A stretch of 64,000 bases of DNA, from positions 1-64,000 of the forward strand of contig NZ_JAPHNC010000008.1 in the NCBI RefSeq assembly GCF_026241255.1, given 5' to 3'. Origin of the DNA: Helicobacter sp. MIT 21-1697 (GTDB lineage: Bacteria; Campylobacterota; Campylobacteria; Campylobacterales; Helicobacteraceae). Below are positions 1 to 8,100 of the stretch, piece by piece; position 1 is the stretch's first letter, and each line of letters begins with the position of its first letter. Position numbers and translations under genes: made by a program. The notes under the pieces are model-generated. The model was not told the DNA's origin and made no database searches. It worked only from the letters and a program-made list of their open reading frames with translations.

Positions 1-423
1 GTTTTCAAGAACATCATCATCTTTACTGCCTAATTGAGCTCCTACAATACCAGAACCAGAATTAAAACTATCCCAAGCATAACCTACACTAAGATAAAGT
101 GGGATATTTTGAGTGAGGAGATTGACCCCAGCACTTATGCGCAAATCATCCATTACAAATGTATCGTTTTTAGCCCCATCTCTTTTAGTCTTACCCAAAC
201 CAATATCAAGTCCAAATTGGAGCAAAATTCTTTCATTGGCATAGGTATCCATACCCCATAGGGCAAGGTAACCACCTGTATTGGTAATGTCTTTTTCCCC
301 GCTTGGCTGTTGGAGGCTATATATGCCACCTAAGCCAATTCTTGCTATATGATAATCATCTGCAAATGCACATACTGCACCAAAGAGAGAAAAGCTTAAG
401 AATATTTTGCGTAAATATTTCAT
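1..423 (-). CDS. Outer-membrane beta-barrel protein of the peptide/OMP cassette family (3' end outside window)
   Basis: The start codon is at 423 and the gene runs off the left edge, so only about 140 N-terminal residues are seen. It opens with a Sec signal peptide (LFGAVCAFA), then alternating polar and hydrophobic strands typical of a small outer-membrane barrel. It is a close paralogue of the gene at 62575 and almost identical to the one starting at 63922 over the 79 coding bases available. It follows the peptide gene 441-740 by 17 bases and is probably cotranscribed with it. Unlike the two right-hand copies, the spacer here has no G tract. Function is unknown; the surface location is inferred from signal peptide and barrel-like pattern. 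Confidence 0.8.
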   Translation of the reverse strand, partial: MKYLRKIFLSFSLFGAVCAFADDYHIARIGLGGIYSLQQPSGEKDITNTGGYLALWGMDTYANERILLQFGLDIGLGKTKRDGAKNDTFVMDDLRISAGVNLLTQNIPLYLSVGYAWDSFNSGSGIVGAQLGSKDDDVLEN

Positions 424-440
424 TGCTCACCTCTCGGATA

Positions 441-740
441 TTACCATTTAAACCATTTTTTAATTTTTTTGCCAATATCATATACCTGATAAGCTGTGTA
501 TCCTACTTTTATAGCAGTAAGGATAACTCCCTCACCCTCTGTCTCTGCCATTTCCTCATCACTCAAGGCTTCTACATTAATGTTATTAATGTTTTGTGCT
601 TGAGTGTTAAAGAGAAACTCTTTATCAGCTTTTGATAAAGCTACATTTTGCACACTCTTTTTGTGAGTAGATTCAACTGCACATAGCGGACTTAAACTGA
701 TTCCAAGGCATAAAGCCAATGTTATGATGTGTTTTTTCAT
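441..740 (-). CDS. Small Sec-exported bacteriocin-precursor-like peptide (copy 1, 99 aa)
   Basis: The start at 740 is chosen because AAGGAT sits 7 bases upstream; an in-frame upstream ATG at 779 lies inside the 5' hairpin. Visible order: Sec signal peptide (residues 1-22, LSLSPLCAVES-type end), a conserved pro-region (SVQNVALSKAD, then EFLFNTQ), a double-glycine-like motif ALSDEEMAETEGE at about 60-71, and a 28-residue C-terminus ending KKIKKWFKW. That tail is cationic and Trp-rich. The LSxEE...G pattern resembles class II bacteriocin leaders, but those are normally Sec-independent and end GG, so processing here is unknown. The partner barrel gene follows on the same strand. Close paralogues lie at 2686, 62252 and 63582. 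An antimicrobial or signalling role is inference only. Confidence 0.8.
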   Translation of the reverse strand: MKKHIITLALCLGISLSPLCAVESTHKKSVQNVALSKADKEFLFNTQAQNINNINVEALSDEEMAETEGEGVILTAIKVGYTAYQVYDIGKKIKKWFKW

Positions 741-763
741 AACCAAATCCTTTATTGTGAATT

Positions 764-818
764 TGTCCTTAAACTTCAAAATATTCTTTCAAAGCTTAAG
801 GACATTTCACATTCTATA
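764..818 (-). promoter_or_regulatory. Promoter -10 and 5'-terminal hairpin of peptide gene copy 1 (type A)
   Basis: On the minus strand a -10 box TATAGAAT (818-811) is followed after six bases by a 13-base stem (804-792 with 776-764) that has one mismatch. Transcription should therefore start at or next to the base of the hairpin. The same promoter and stem recur almost unchanged at 62173-62227. The ribosome-binding site lies outside the stem. Confidence 0.7.
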
Positions 819-902
819 AAACAAAGTTTAAAGTTTTATTAAATTATTGAAAAAATAATTTTTGTAATATTGAGAAGTCGGATAAATATATAAATATTAT
901 GA

Positions 903-954
903 AGATTCTAAAAAAAGAAAGCATTATAAATTTCCCTAAGGCATTATAGAATCT
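903..954. terminator. Inverted repeat after the barrel gene at 971; possible terminator
   Basis: AGATTCTA at 903-910 pairs with TAGAATCT at 947-954. The repeat lies just downstream of the stop codon of the barrel gene 971-1702 and upstream of the next cassette promoter. The loop is long (36 bases) and there is no strong T run on the exit side, so this is a weak terminator candidate. TATAAT-like boxes in the loop could equally be promoter remnants. The same arrangement occurs at 3580-3633. Confidence 0.35.
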
Positions 955-970
955 CATAAAATGTTACGAT

Positions 971-1702
971 TTAACCCAATAAGTTTTCAAGGCTTATGCC
1001 GCATTCAAGCATAAAAGCGTAGTCTCTGCGCGGAGGCAGAGTAGAGGTTGTCGCGTTATGATAAGCAATGGCATTAAGTCGCACATATATATCACTCTTT
1101 TTATGGTAAGTCTCCCCTCGTTTAAAGCGCATACCTAGAAAAGTATCAACGCGATAGCTTCTGTCAATATGGCTTGTTTCTCTCTCAAAGCCTTTATTGA
1201 CGCTTTCATTGATGTAGTCTCGCAGGATATTTGCGCCCATTCCCACTCCCACCTCTAGCACTATGCTATCACTTATGTTTGCATAATAAGCCATAGCAGG
1301 ACCTATGAAGAGTTGGCTTACATTGAGGCTTGTATCGTTGTATTCGCCGATTCCATATCGTTCCCACTGCGCTTGAATATAAACAAAAAGCGGATTTTCG
1401 CCACCGAGTTTTACACCAATGTGTGGGGTTATGGCAGTGAAAAGAGAGGTATCATTTTGGTTATATGTGTTTAAATCTGTTGTGGGTGTCAAGGTAGGGC
1501 TTACTTGTCCTATGATTACGCCCCCTGCGATATAAAAGATTCCCTTGTGGTAGGCAGCATATCCGGAGAGATATACGCCTGTGTTGTAGGTTTTGCTGTG
1601 ATGTGCCCCCAATCCCACTCGTATATCCTCGCAATGTGTGCTATAACAAGTATAGGCACAAACATTGCAAAGCATAAGGGCAAGAGCAAGGACTATCCGC
1701 AT
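971..1702 (-). CDS. Outer-membrane beta-barrel protein of the cassette family (243 aa)
   Basis: An N-terminal Sec signal peptide (MRIVLALALMLCNVCA) is followed by a Cys pair (CYSTHC) and a series of about eight amphipathic strands, fitting a small outer-membrane barrel. It is a distant paralogue of 1864-2592, which has a similar Cys pair after its signal peptide. It lies last in a probable transcript 2686 peptide -> 1864 barrel -> truncated peptide 1706 -> 971 barrel. Its start is only 3 bases past the stop of the truncated peptide gene, so translational coupling is possible. No function can be assigned; export to the outer membrane is inferred. Confidence 0.75.
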   Translation of the reverse strand: MRIVLALALMLCNVCAYTCYSTHCEDIRVGLGAHHSKTYNTGVYLSGYAAYHKGIFYIAGGVIIGQVSPTLTPTTDLNTYNQNDTSLFTAITPHIGVKLGGENPLFVYIQAQWERYGIGEYNDTSLNVSQLFIGPAMAYYANISDSIVLEVGVGMGANILRDYINESVNKGFERETSHIDRSYRVDTFLGMRFKRGETYHKKSDIYVRLNAIAYHNATTSTLPPRRDYAFMLECGISLENLLG

Positions 1703-1705
1703 AGA

Positions 1706-1813
1706 CTATAATTTTACCTCTACTTTCCAATCTTTGCATTTACGCTTTGCTGCACACAGCGGACTCAAGGCTAAGCCTAAGTGTGAAATGAGAATCAAAC
1801 TTGTCTTTTTCAT
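1706..1813 (-). pseudogene. Truncated peptide-gene remnant (signal peptide only, 35 codons)
   Basis: Reading from an ATG at 1813 with AAGGA upstream gives a signal peptide very like the intact peptide genes (MKKTSLILISHLGLALSPLCAA), but the frame then runs into unrelated basic residues and stops at 1706. The pro-region, the EGE motif and the C-terminal peptide are absent. It occupies exactly the position of a peptide gene, directly before a barrel gene. I read it as a decayed cassette peptide. It could still be translated and could couple translation into the barrel gene at 1702. Confidence 0.65.
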
Positions 1814-1863
1814 TGAAGATTCCTTGATTGAGTTAAGGATTAATGTTATTTACTCTGCTCAAG

Positions 1864-2592
1864 TTACAAACCCTTAAAACCTATCTCAAGCATAGCTACG
1901 AAGTTATGAGAAGCAGGAAATTGCTGCACATTTTGATAAAGAGCTTTTTGCAAGTTTTGATATTTGCCCCTAAGTCTTGCATAAAAGCCTGTATTATCTG
2001 ATATATTGCGCGTAAATCCTATGCTCGCATTGATTTCATCACTATAATTATTGACTTTTGACTTAATATCATTGACAACATACTGCCCAGAACCCACCCA
2101 AGCATAACCAAGTGAATAATCAAGCTGTGTAAGAGGACTTATTGCCATAGCACCCTCTAGCTCACCACCAAGCAAAATAAGGCTTCTATCAATACCATTA
2201 TGAGAAGCAATATTACCATTATGGTCATCTGCTTCAATCACGAGATTAACAAAAAGTGGTGTGCTTTTAGTAGCGATATTTGCACCAATTTTTACATAGG
2301 CATCAAAGATAAAAAGTGGAGCTTTGGATTCTATAAAAGGGATACTACTGCTTTGCGTTAAGCCTCCACCTATACGCCCACCCATAGCAAATTGAAACCT
2401 TTGATAATACACACTTTTGCCCTCTAATGAAATATATGCACCATAGCTTGAAATATCTGCACTGCCAAAGTCATAATACGCTCCACCTATACCAAAATGC
2501 CCAAGCCAACATTTACTCTCTTGGCATTGCGCAGCATTGGCATAGGAGGCAAAAAATAAGCAAAATAAAGCAAGAATTTTTTTATAAAACAT
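1864..2592 (-). CDS. Outer-membrane beta-barrel protein of the cassette family (242 aa)
   Basis: The protein has a Sec signal peptide ending ASYANA, a Cys pair (CQESKC) and then about eight Gly/aromatic-rich amphipathic strands. Length and pattern match the other cassette barrels (243 and 238 aa). GGAGCTC of the ribosome-binding site lies just upstream of the start at 2592. It follows the peptide gene 2686-2973 with a 93-base spacer that contains a perfect hairpin at 2657-2677. Function is unknown. A partner role with the upstream peptide, as export aid, receptor or immunity, is suggested only by the repeated gene pairing. Confidence 0.75.
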   Translation of the reverse strand: MFYKKILALFCLFFASYANAAQCQESKCWLGHFGIGGAYYDFGSADISSYGAYISLEGKSVYYQRFQFAMGGRIGGGLTQSSSIPFIESKAPLFIFDAYVKIGANIATKSTPLFVNLVIEADDHNGNIASHNGIDRSLILLGGELEGAMAISPLTQLDYSLGYAWVGSGQYVVNDIKSKVNNYSDEINASIGFTRNISDNTGFYARLRGKYQNLQKALYQNVQQFPASHNFVAMLEIGFKGL

Positions 2593-2656
2593 TTGAGCTC
2601 CTTTGAAGATTATGATTTGAGTATGAAATTTGTAATGTATAAATATTTAAAGTTGA

Positions 2657-2677
2657 GCAGGTGCTATATACACCTGC
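2657..2677 (-). promoter_or_regulatory. Perfect hairpin between peptide copy 2 and its barrel gene
   Basis: GCAGGTG (2657-2663) and CACCTGC (2671-2677) form a perfect 7-bp stem with a 7-base loop, 8 bases after the stop codon of the peptide gene. It is not followed by a T run, so a processing site or an attenuator that sets the peptide:barrel ratio is more likely than a strong terminator. This is an inference from sequence and position. Confidence 0.45.
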
Positions 2678-2685
2678 CAAAAAGT

Positions 2686-2973
2686 TTATTTCCACCAGCC
2701 GTTATTGTGCCCTACATCATATAGCCAATTTCCGCCAGCAATAACTACACCTACTATTTCCCAAAACTCACCTTGCGTATTTTTCATTTCCTCATCACTC
2801 AAAGCTTCTACATTAAGATTCTTTGTATTTGCTTGAGTGTTAAAGAGAAACTCTGTATCGGCTTTTGATAAAGCTACATTTTGCACACTCTTGTTTTGAG
2901 CAGATTCAACTGCACATAATGGGCTTAAACCCAAAGATAAACATAAAATTAAAGTTAAACTTGTTTTGTTCAT
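2686..2973 (-). CDS. Small Sec-exported bacteriocin-precursor-like peptide (copy 2, 95 aa)
   Basis: AAGGAGT 7 bases upstream supports the start at 2973. The signal peptide (ending SPLCAVES), pro-region (SVQNVALSKAD, EFLFNTQ) and motif LSDEEMKNTQGE match the other copies. The C-terminus differs completely: it is neutral, rich in Trp and Gly (NWLYDVGHNNGWWK) and lacks the KKIKKWF tail. So the leader is conserved while the presumed mature part varies, the pattern expected of secreted peptides under diversifying selection. It heads a probable four-gene transcript with 1864-2592, the truncated peptide at 1706 and the barrel at 971. The function of the product is unknown. Confidence 0.8.
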   Translation of the reverse strand: MNKTSLTLILCLSLGLSPLCAVESAQNKSVQNVALSKADTEFLFNTQANTKNLNVEALSDEEMKNTQGEFWEIVGVVIAGGNWLYDVGHNNGWWK

Positions 2974-3008
2974 AATGAACTCCTTTTAAAAATAAATTTA
3001 TGATTAAT

Positions 3009-3060
3009 GACTTTACTTTGGCTTTATTCAAGCTTAAAGTAAAGTCGCAAATATTTTATA
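3009..3060 (-). promoter_or_regulatory. Promoter -10 and 5'-terminal hairpin of peptide gene copy 2 (type B)
   Basis: On the minus strand the -10 box TATAAAAT (3060-3053) is followed six bases later by a perfect 11-bp stem: GACTTTACTTT (3046-3036) pairs with AAAGTAAAGTC (3019-3009). The about 95 bases upstream (to about 3150) are nearly identical to 63420-63515, upstream of copy 4. The stem sequence differs from type A but its position is the same. Confidence 0.7.
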
Positions 3061-3163
3061 AAATGAATATTTAAAAATTTATTAAATCAAGAAATATGAA
3101 TATAGAACTAATTTCAATTTGTAACACTCATTTATGTATTACATTATACACAATCATATCACA

Positions 3164-3559
3164 TCACATTCCTACAAAGGCTTCACCCGCTACATTGAAC
3201 ACAACTAAAATGCCTAGTAAGCCCATAAAGGCATAGAAATATGTGTGTTCATTTTTGACTTTCATCACCTTAAAGCACAGAAAACATACAAAAATCGCAT
3301 AGAGCGCAAGGCTTAGCAGCACCCAAATATGTATGCCTAAAGAAGTAAAGACAAAGCTGATATTCACAAAAGGTGATTGCAAAGACATACCCCACAAAAT
3401 CACTGCTATGCCACACACATAGCCAAGTAATACAGCCCAAAACTCATATTTATGTAAATATTTAAAACAAAAAAGGAGATAATTCACACAGAGCATAATC
3501 AAGAAAAAGAGCCATATACATAGTTGTTCTACAATGAATGTCATTTGGTACAACCTCAT
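3164..3559 (-). CDS. Hypothetical small integral membrane protein (131 aa)
   Basis: About four hydrophobic segments can be seen (roughly residues 9-32, 40-57, 68-95 and 107-125), with few charged residues between them, so this is an inner-membrane protein. I do not recognise the family. Its last 30 or so codons recur as fragments at 62029-62127 and 63368-63409, each time directly upstream of a cassette promoter. This gene is therefore the intact parent of the scars and marks the boundary of the duplicated block. It could be a neighbour swept up in the duplications or a functional member, for example an immunity protein. Confidence 0.65.
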   Translation of the reverse strand: MRLYQMTFIVEQLCIWLFFLIMLCVNYLLFCFKYLHKYEFWAVLLGYVCGIAVILWGMSLQSPFVNISFVFTSLGIHIWVLLSLALYAIFVCFLCFKVMKVKNEHTYFYAFMGLLGILVVFNVAGEAFVGM

Positions 3560-3579
3560 ACTGATTTTTATGATATGTT

Positions 3580-3633
3580 AAGATTCTATAAACACAAAGA
3601 AATATAAAACTTTCTAAAGCATTATAGAATCTT
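3580..3633. terminator. 12-bp inverted repeat downstream of the dehydratase-like gene
   Basis: AAGATTCTATAA (3580-3591) is a perfect inverted copy of TTATAGAATCTT (3622-3633). The repeat lies 5 bases past the stop codon of the minus-strand gene at 3639. The 30-base loop and lack of a T run make it a weak terminator. The TATAAT in the minus-strand arm could also be the -10 box for the membrane gene at 3559. Confidence 0.4.
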
Positions 3634-3638
3634 ATCTG

Positions 3639-4976
3639 CTATGCTTGTGCAGCGTGTGCCTTTTTGGCATTGCTAAGCATTAGCTTAATACGATTTTCTT
3701 GATTGACTTTTGTCGCACTCGGGTCATAATCAATAGAGACGATGTTGCTTTGAGGATTGCGCTCTTTGATAGTTTTCATCATACCGCGCCCTACGATGTG
3801 ATTAGGGAGGCAGCCAAAAGGTTGGGTGCAGACGATATTTTCTACACCTTGCTCAATAAGCTCAAGCATTTCAGCAGTAAGCAACCACCCCTCACCCATA
3901 TTCATACCTTGAGATACATAACCTTGCGCTACTTTTTTTGTGTGTTTAAACGCAGTAGGCGCTCTAAAGACGCCGTGCTTTTGAATGGCTTTAATCGTAT
4001 CAATTTGCTTGCTCGCAAAAAACCAATACACTATGCGATAAATGAGCGCTTGCATCAGTGTGCCACCATACATTTTGCCATCTACAATCGTATCATTGAT
4101 ACAATACAAACAAAAATCCATAAAGCCCGGAATCACAACTTCGCAATCTTCTGCCAAAAGGAAATCTTCAAGGTTATTATTCCCAAGTGGAGAAAATTTG
4201 ATATAAATCTCGCCCACAATGCCCACGCGCACCTTTTGCTTCGTCTCTCTAGGGATAGAGGCGAAATCATCAAGGATAAGTTTCATATCTTTTTTGAGCA
4301 CACTATATTTTCTTAAGCCCTCGTTTGTGCCCTCACTCGTAATGCGGCGCACCCATTTATCTACCATCGCGTCAGTATCACCTTTGTTTTTCTCATAAGG
4401 GCGACATTGATTAGCAATGTGCATTATCAAATCCCCATAAACAATGGCGTTAAGGAGATTTTGCAACATCGGACGCGTAACGCTAAAGCCTTGATCAGAT
4501 TCTAATCCGCTAAAATTAAGAGAGATAACAGGAATATTCCCAAATCCTGCTTTGTTCAGAGCCTTTCGCAAAAGATAAATATAATTACTCGCGCGACAAC
4601 CTCCGCCTGTTTGTGTTATCAGCAGAGCGACTTTTTGCAAATCCCATTTGCCACTTTTAAGCGCGTCAATCATCTGCCCAATTACAAGCAAAGCAGGATA
4701 ACAAGTGTCATTATGCACATTGCGTAAGCCCTCATCTACAACGCCTTTGCCATCATTATGCAAAAGCTCGGCATTATAGCCGTGTAAGCGTAAGATATTG
4801 ACAAGCAATTCAAAATGCACAGGTAACATCATCGGCACAAGAATCGTATGCGTTTGCTTCATTTCTGCGGTAAAAGGCACGCGTTTAAGTTCGCGTTTAT
4901 TTTCTGGCTTGATAATCAATGATTGAGAATCTGGCATTTGCCAAGAATTGATATTTGGTGTCATTTTTTGCGTCAT
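3639..4976 (-). CDS. 2-hydroxyacyl-CoA dehydratase D-component-like protein (445 aa)
   Basis: The sequence fits the family of 2-hydroxyglutaryl-CoA dehydratase component-like proteins that occur next to the large activases. Cys residues in conserved-looking contexts (NDTCYPALL, GGGCRASNY, DFCLYCIND, CTQPFGCLPNH) could ligate an iron-sulfur cluster. It lies 21 bases downstream of the activase gene 4998-8027 and is surely cotranscribed. The pair is common in Clostridia and other anaerobes. The substrate is not known for this fused-activase subfamily; I would not claim hydroxyglutarate. Presence in a microaerophilic Helicobacter suggests an oxygen-sensitive, possibly acquired function. Confidence 0.8.
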   Translation of the reverse strand: MTQKMTPNINSWQMPDSQSLIIKPENKRELKRVPFTAEMKQTHTILVPMMLPVHFELLVNILRLHGYNAELLHNDGKGVVDEGLRNVHNDTCYPALLVIGQMIDALKSGKWDLQKVALLITQTGGGCRASNYIYLLRKALNKAGFGNIPVISLNFSGLESDQGFSVTRPMLQNLLNAIVYGDLIMHIANQCRPYEKNKGDTDAMVDKWVRRITSEGTNEGLRKYSVLKKDMKLILDDFASIPRETKQKVRVGIVGEIYIKFSPLGNNNLEDFLLAEDCEVVIPGFMDFCLYCINDTIVDGKMYGGTLMQALIYRIVYWFFASKQIDTIKAIQKHGVFRAPTAFKHTKKVAQGYVSQGMNMGEGWLLTAEMLELIEQGVENIVCTQPFGCLPNHIVGRGMMKTIKERNPQSNIVSIDYDPSATKVNQENRIKLMLSNAKKAHAAQA

Positions 4977-4997
4977 AGGATTCCTTTCTAAATAAAT

Positions 4998-7900
4998 TTA
5001 AGCATTTTCAAGTATTGGAGCTGATTGCATCAAATTTTTTGCATTTTTTTGCGCTTGTTTTTCTTCCATTGCTCCAAGCAGAGAGCGGATTCTGATTTTT
5101 ACTGCACCTAGATTGCTGATTTCATCAATTTTAAGTTGTGTGTAGAATTTCCCGTGAGATTCTAAAATCTCGCGCACTTCATCTGTGGTAATAGAATCTA
5201 TCCCGCAGCCAAAGCTTACAAGCTGCACAAGCTCAAGATTCTCATCAGCACTCACAAAGGCTGCTGCGTTATAAAGTCGTGAATGATAACTCCATTGATT
5301 AAGGATATGCAGCTCTCCTGCATCTGCTAAATGCCCTACACTATCTTCACTTAGCACGACAAGCCCTAAAGAATTAATGAGCTTATCAATGCCGTGATTG
5401 ATTTCTGGGTCAATATGATAAGGACGCCCACATAGCACGATAGCCTTGAGTTTGTTTGCTCGTGCGTAGGCTAAAGCCTTTTCGCCTTGTAGTTTTACAT
5501 CACTTAACCATTCATCGCGCACTTCATAGGCTTTTTCTACGGCTTTGAGGAATGATTTTTTATCTGCGCCTAATTCTTTTTTGAAAAATTCAAATCCTTT
5601 TTTTCTAAAATCATCTTTTTTGTGCAAACCAAAATATGGATAAAAAAAGCTCACTTCGCGTAATTTATCAACATTTGCATTAAGCAGCTCTGGGTAATAA
5701 GCTACCACAGGGCAGTTATAATTATTTGTGCTTGAATCTTTATGTTTTTCATCACCTGCGAAACTATAACTCATACAAGGATAAAAGATTTTATCCACTC
5801 CTTTTTTAAGGAGATTCTCAATATGTCCGTGCAGGAGCTTCGCAGGATAGCACACCGTGTCGCTTGGGATACTATATTGCCCTAAAGCAAAGGTTTTGCG
5901 TGTGGTAACATCAGAGACTACCACCTCATAGCCTAGCTCACTAAGCAATGTATGCCAAAAAGGCAGATTCTCATACATATTAAGCCCTAAAGGAATACCG
6001 ATTTTTCCCTTTGTGAGGCGGGATTTGTCCATATTTTCATACGCACATAGCGATTTAATTTTATTGAGTTTATAATCATACAGATTAGGCAAAAAGAGGA
6101 GTTTTTTAAAGCCTAGTGGTTTATCACAGCGATTGCCTGATATGAATTTTTTGCCCTCGCCAAAGCGATTAATGGTTAAATGGCAGTTATTTCCGCAGAT
6201 TTTACATACACTTGCAGTTGCAGTGTGTTTGAAGGTGGCTAGTTCTTCTTGCTTCATCGTGTTTGAATGTCCTAAGTTTAAGTCTTTTGCATATAACGCT
6301 GCACCAAAAGCCCCCATAAGTCCGCTGATTTTAGGGCGAATAACCTCTCTGCCAATTTCTTTTTCAAAGCTTCTAAGCACCGCATTGTTAAGGAATGTGC
6401 CACCTTGCACAACAATTTGCTTACCTAAATCATCTGCATCTCGGGCGCGTATGACTTTATAAATCGCATTTTTCACGACACTCATAGAAAGCCCAGCACT
6501 AATATCCTCAATACTTGCACCCTCTTTTTGTGCTTCTTTAACCGAGCTATTCATAAACACAGTGCAGCGACTTCCAAGTTCCACAGGTTGCTTGGATTCT
6601 AAGCCGAGCTTTGAAAAGGTTTGTATATCATATCCCATAGATTTTGCAAAGGTTTCAATAAAGCTTCCACAGCCAGAGCTACACGCTTCATTAAGCATTA
6701 TAGAATCTATGGTTTGGTTTTTGATATAAAAGCATTTCATATCCTGTCCGCCAATATCAATGATGAAATCTACTTTGGGATTGAAGTATTTAGCAGCTTT
6801 AAGATGTGCCATTGTCTCTACAAGTCCAGCATCTAAAGTAAAAGCAGCTTTTATAAGCTCTTCGCCATAGCCTGTAACTGCACTTCCTTTGATATTGATT
6901 TTATCGCCAAAATGTTCATAAATAAAGCTAAGTTGCGTTGATATGACTTCTACGGGATTGCCTTTGTTGGAATTGTAATACTGATACACAATGGCATTGT
7001 GGCTATCAAGCATAACAAGCTTAGTTGTAGTGCTTCCGCAATCTATGCCGATATACACATCAATTTTTTGATGATTATTTGCCCTATAAGCTTGTTCAAT
7101 GTCTATTTCTTCCACACTTGCGCTTTCGTGCCGCGCGATAAAGTCATTGTAATCAGATTCTGAAGCAAAAAGCGGCTCAAGGTATTTATTGCTTGAAGCG
7201 GTGTTTTTGCTTTCTTCAAGTGTAGCAATGAGTGATTCACAAGTGTAAGTTTTTGTCAATTCGCGTGCTTGGAGTGAGACACCAATCGCTACTGCATATT
7301 GGGCAAAATCAGGGAAAATGGCGTGTTCTTTATCAAGTTTTAAAGTTTTTGCAAATCGCTCTTGTAAGCCTTTGTAGTAAAAGAGTGGTCCTCCAAGAAA
7401 GAGAATCTTCCCCTCAATCTTGCGTCCTTGCGCCAAGCCCGTAATGGTTTGATCTACCACAGCCTGAAAAATACTCGCAGTAATATCTTCTTTATTCACG
7501 CCTTGATTAAGGAGCGGCTGCACATCAGTTTTGGCAAATACGCCACAACGAGATGCTATGGGATAGAGTTTTTGGCATTTGAGTGAAATCTCATCAAATT
7601 CTTCGGGTGTAATCGCAAGTAGAGTTACCATTTGGTCAATAAACGCACCTGTTCCACCAGCACAAGAGCCATTCATACGCTCTTCAGTCCCGCCTGTGAG
7701 GAATATAATTTTTGCATCTTCTCCGCCAAGCTCAATAACTGCATCGGCATCTGGCACAAGATGACGCACTGCACCAGCTGTGGCAAATACTTCTTGCACG
7801 AAATCAATCCCTGTAACTTTGCAAATACCAAATCCAGCAGAGCCTGAAATGGCGACTTTAAATTCTCTATCGCCAATAATTTGTGCAATTTTATGCACGA

Positions 7901-8027
7901 TTTGTATAGCTTTTTCGCGCACTTTTGAATAATGTCGTTCATATACTTGAAAAATGATGTTATCTTCGTCCATAAGAGCAACTTTTGCTGTGGTGCTTCC
8001 AATATCAATCCCTAGTGTTAAACTCAT
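4998..8027 (-). CDS. CoA-dehydratase activase, double BcrAD/BadFG-type ATPase (1009 aa)
   Basis: Two tandem ASKHA-fold ATPase domains are visible, each opening with the phosphate-1 motif: GIDIGSTTAKVAL at about 5 and GIDCGSTTTKLVML at about 327. Each half carries a pair of Cys motifs for the bridging 4Fe-4S cluster (SCAGGTGAF with SRCGVFA, and SSGCGSF with SRCTVFM). The C-terminal third has a further Cys cluster (CKICGNNC) and the domain often called DUF2229. In the family, ATP hydrolysis drives an electron into a 2-hydroxyacyl-CoA dehydratase. The partner protein is encoded directly downstream at 3639. The pair stands alone, without a recognisable CoA-transferase or dehydrogenase nearby. Confidence 0.88.
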   Translation of the reverse strand: MSLTLGIDIGSTTAKVALMDEDNIIFQVYERHYSKVREKAIQIVHKIAQIIGDREFKVAISGSAGFGICKVTGIDFVQEVFATAGAVRHLVPDADAVIELGGEDAKIIFLTGGTEERMNGSCAGGTGAFIDQMVTLLAITPEEFDEISLKCQKLYPIASRCGVFAKTDVQPLLNQGVNKEDITASIFQAVVDQTITGLAQGRKIEGKILFLGGPLFYYKGLQERFAKTLKLDKEHAIFPDFAQYAVAIGVSLQARELTKTYTCESLIATLEESKNTASSNKYLEPLFASESDYNDFIARHESASVEEIDIEQAYRANNHQKIDVYIGIDCGSTTTKLVMLDSHNAIVYQYYNSNKGNPVEVISTQLSFIYEHFGDKINIKGSAVTGYGEELIKAAFTLDAGLVETMAHLKAAKYFNPKVDFIIDIGGQDMKCFYIKNQTIDSIMLNEACSSGCGSFIETFAKSMGYDIQTFSKLGLESKQPVELGSRCTVFMNSSVKEAQKEGASIEDISAGLSMSVVKNAIYKVIRARDADDLGKQIVVQGGTFLNNAVLRSFEKEIGREVIRPKISGLMGAFGAALYAKDLNLGHSNTMKQEELATFKHTATASVCKICGNNCHLTINRFGEGKKFISGNRCDKPLGFKKLLFLPNLYDYKLNKIKSLCAYENMDKSRLTKGKIGIPLGLNMYENLPFWHTLLSELGYEVVVSDVTTRKTFALGQYSIPSDTVCYPAKLLHGHIENLLKKGVDKIFYPCMSYSFAGDEKHKDSSTNNYNCPVVAYYPELLNANVDKLREVSFFYPYFGLHKKDDFRKKGFEFFKKELGADKKSFLKAVEKAYEVRDEWLSDVKLQGEKALAYARANKLKAIVLCGRPYHIDPEINHGIDKLINSLGLVVLSEDSVGHLADAGELHILNQWSYHSRLYNAAAFVSADENLELVQLVSFGCGIDSITTDEVREILESHGKFYTQLKIDEISNLGAVKIRIRSLLGAMEEKQAQKNAKNLMQSAPILENA

Positions 8028-8100
8028 AAAAACCCCTTAAATAAAATAACAAAATTCAGGCATAAAATAATATTGTATCAAAAAAAAGAAAAAGGATGCA

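Noticed and set aside
3699-4316. Plus-strand open frame of 205 codons
   Set aside because: It is antisense to the dehydratase-like gene, has no ribosome-binding site and a His/Arg-rich composition typical of shadow frames.
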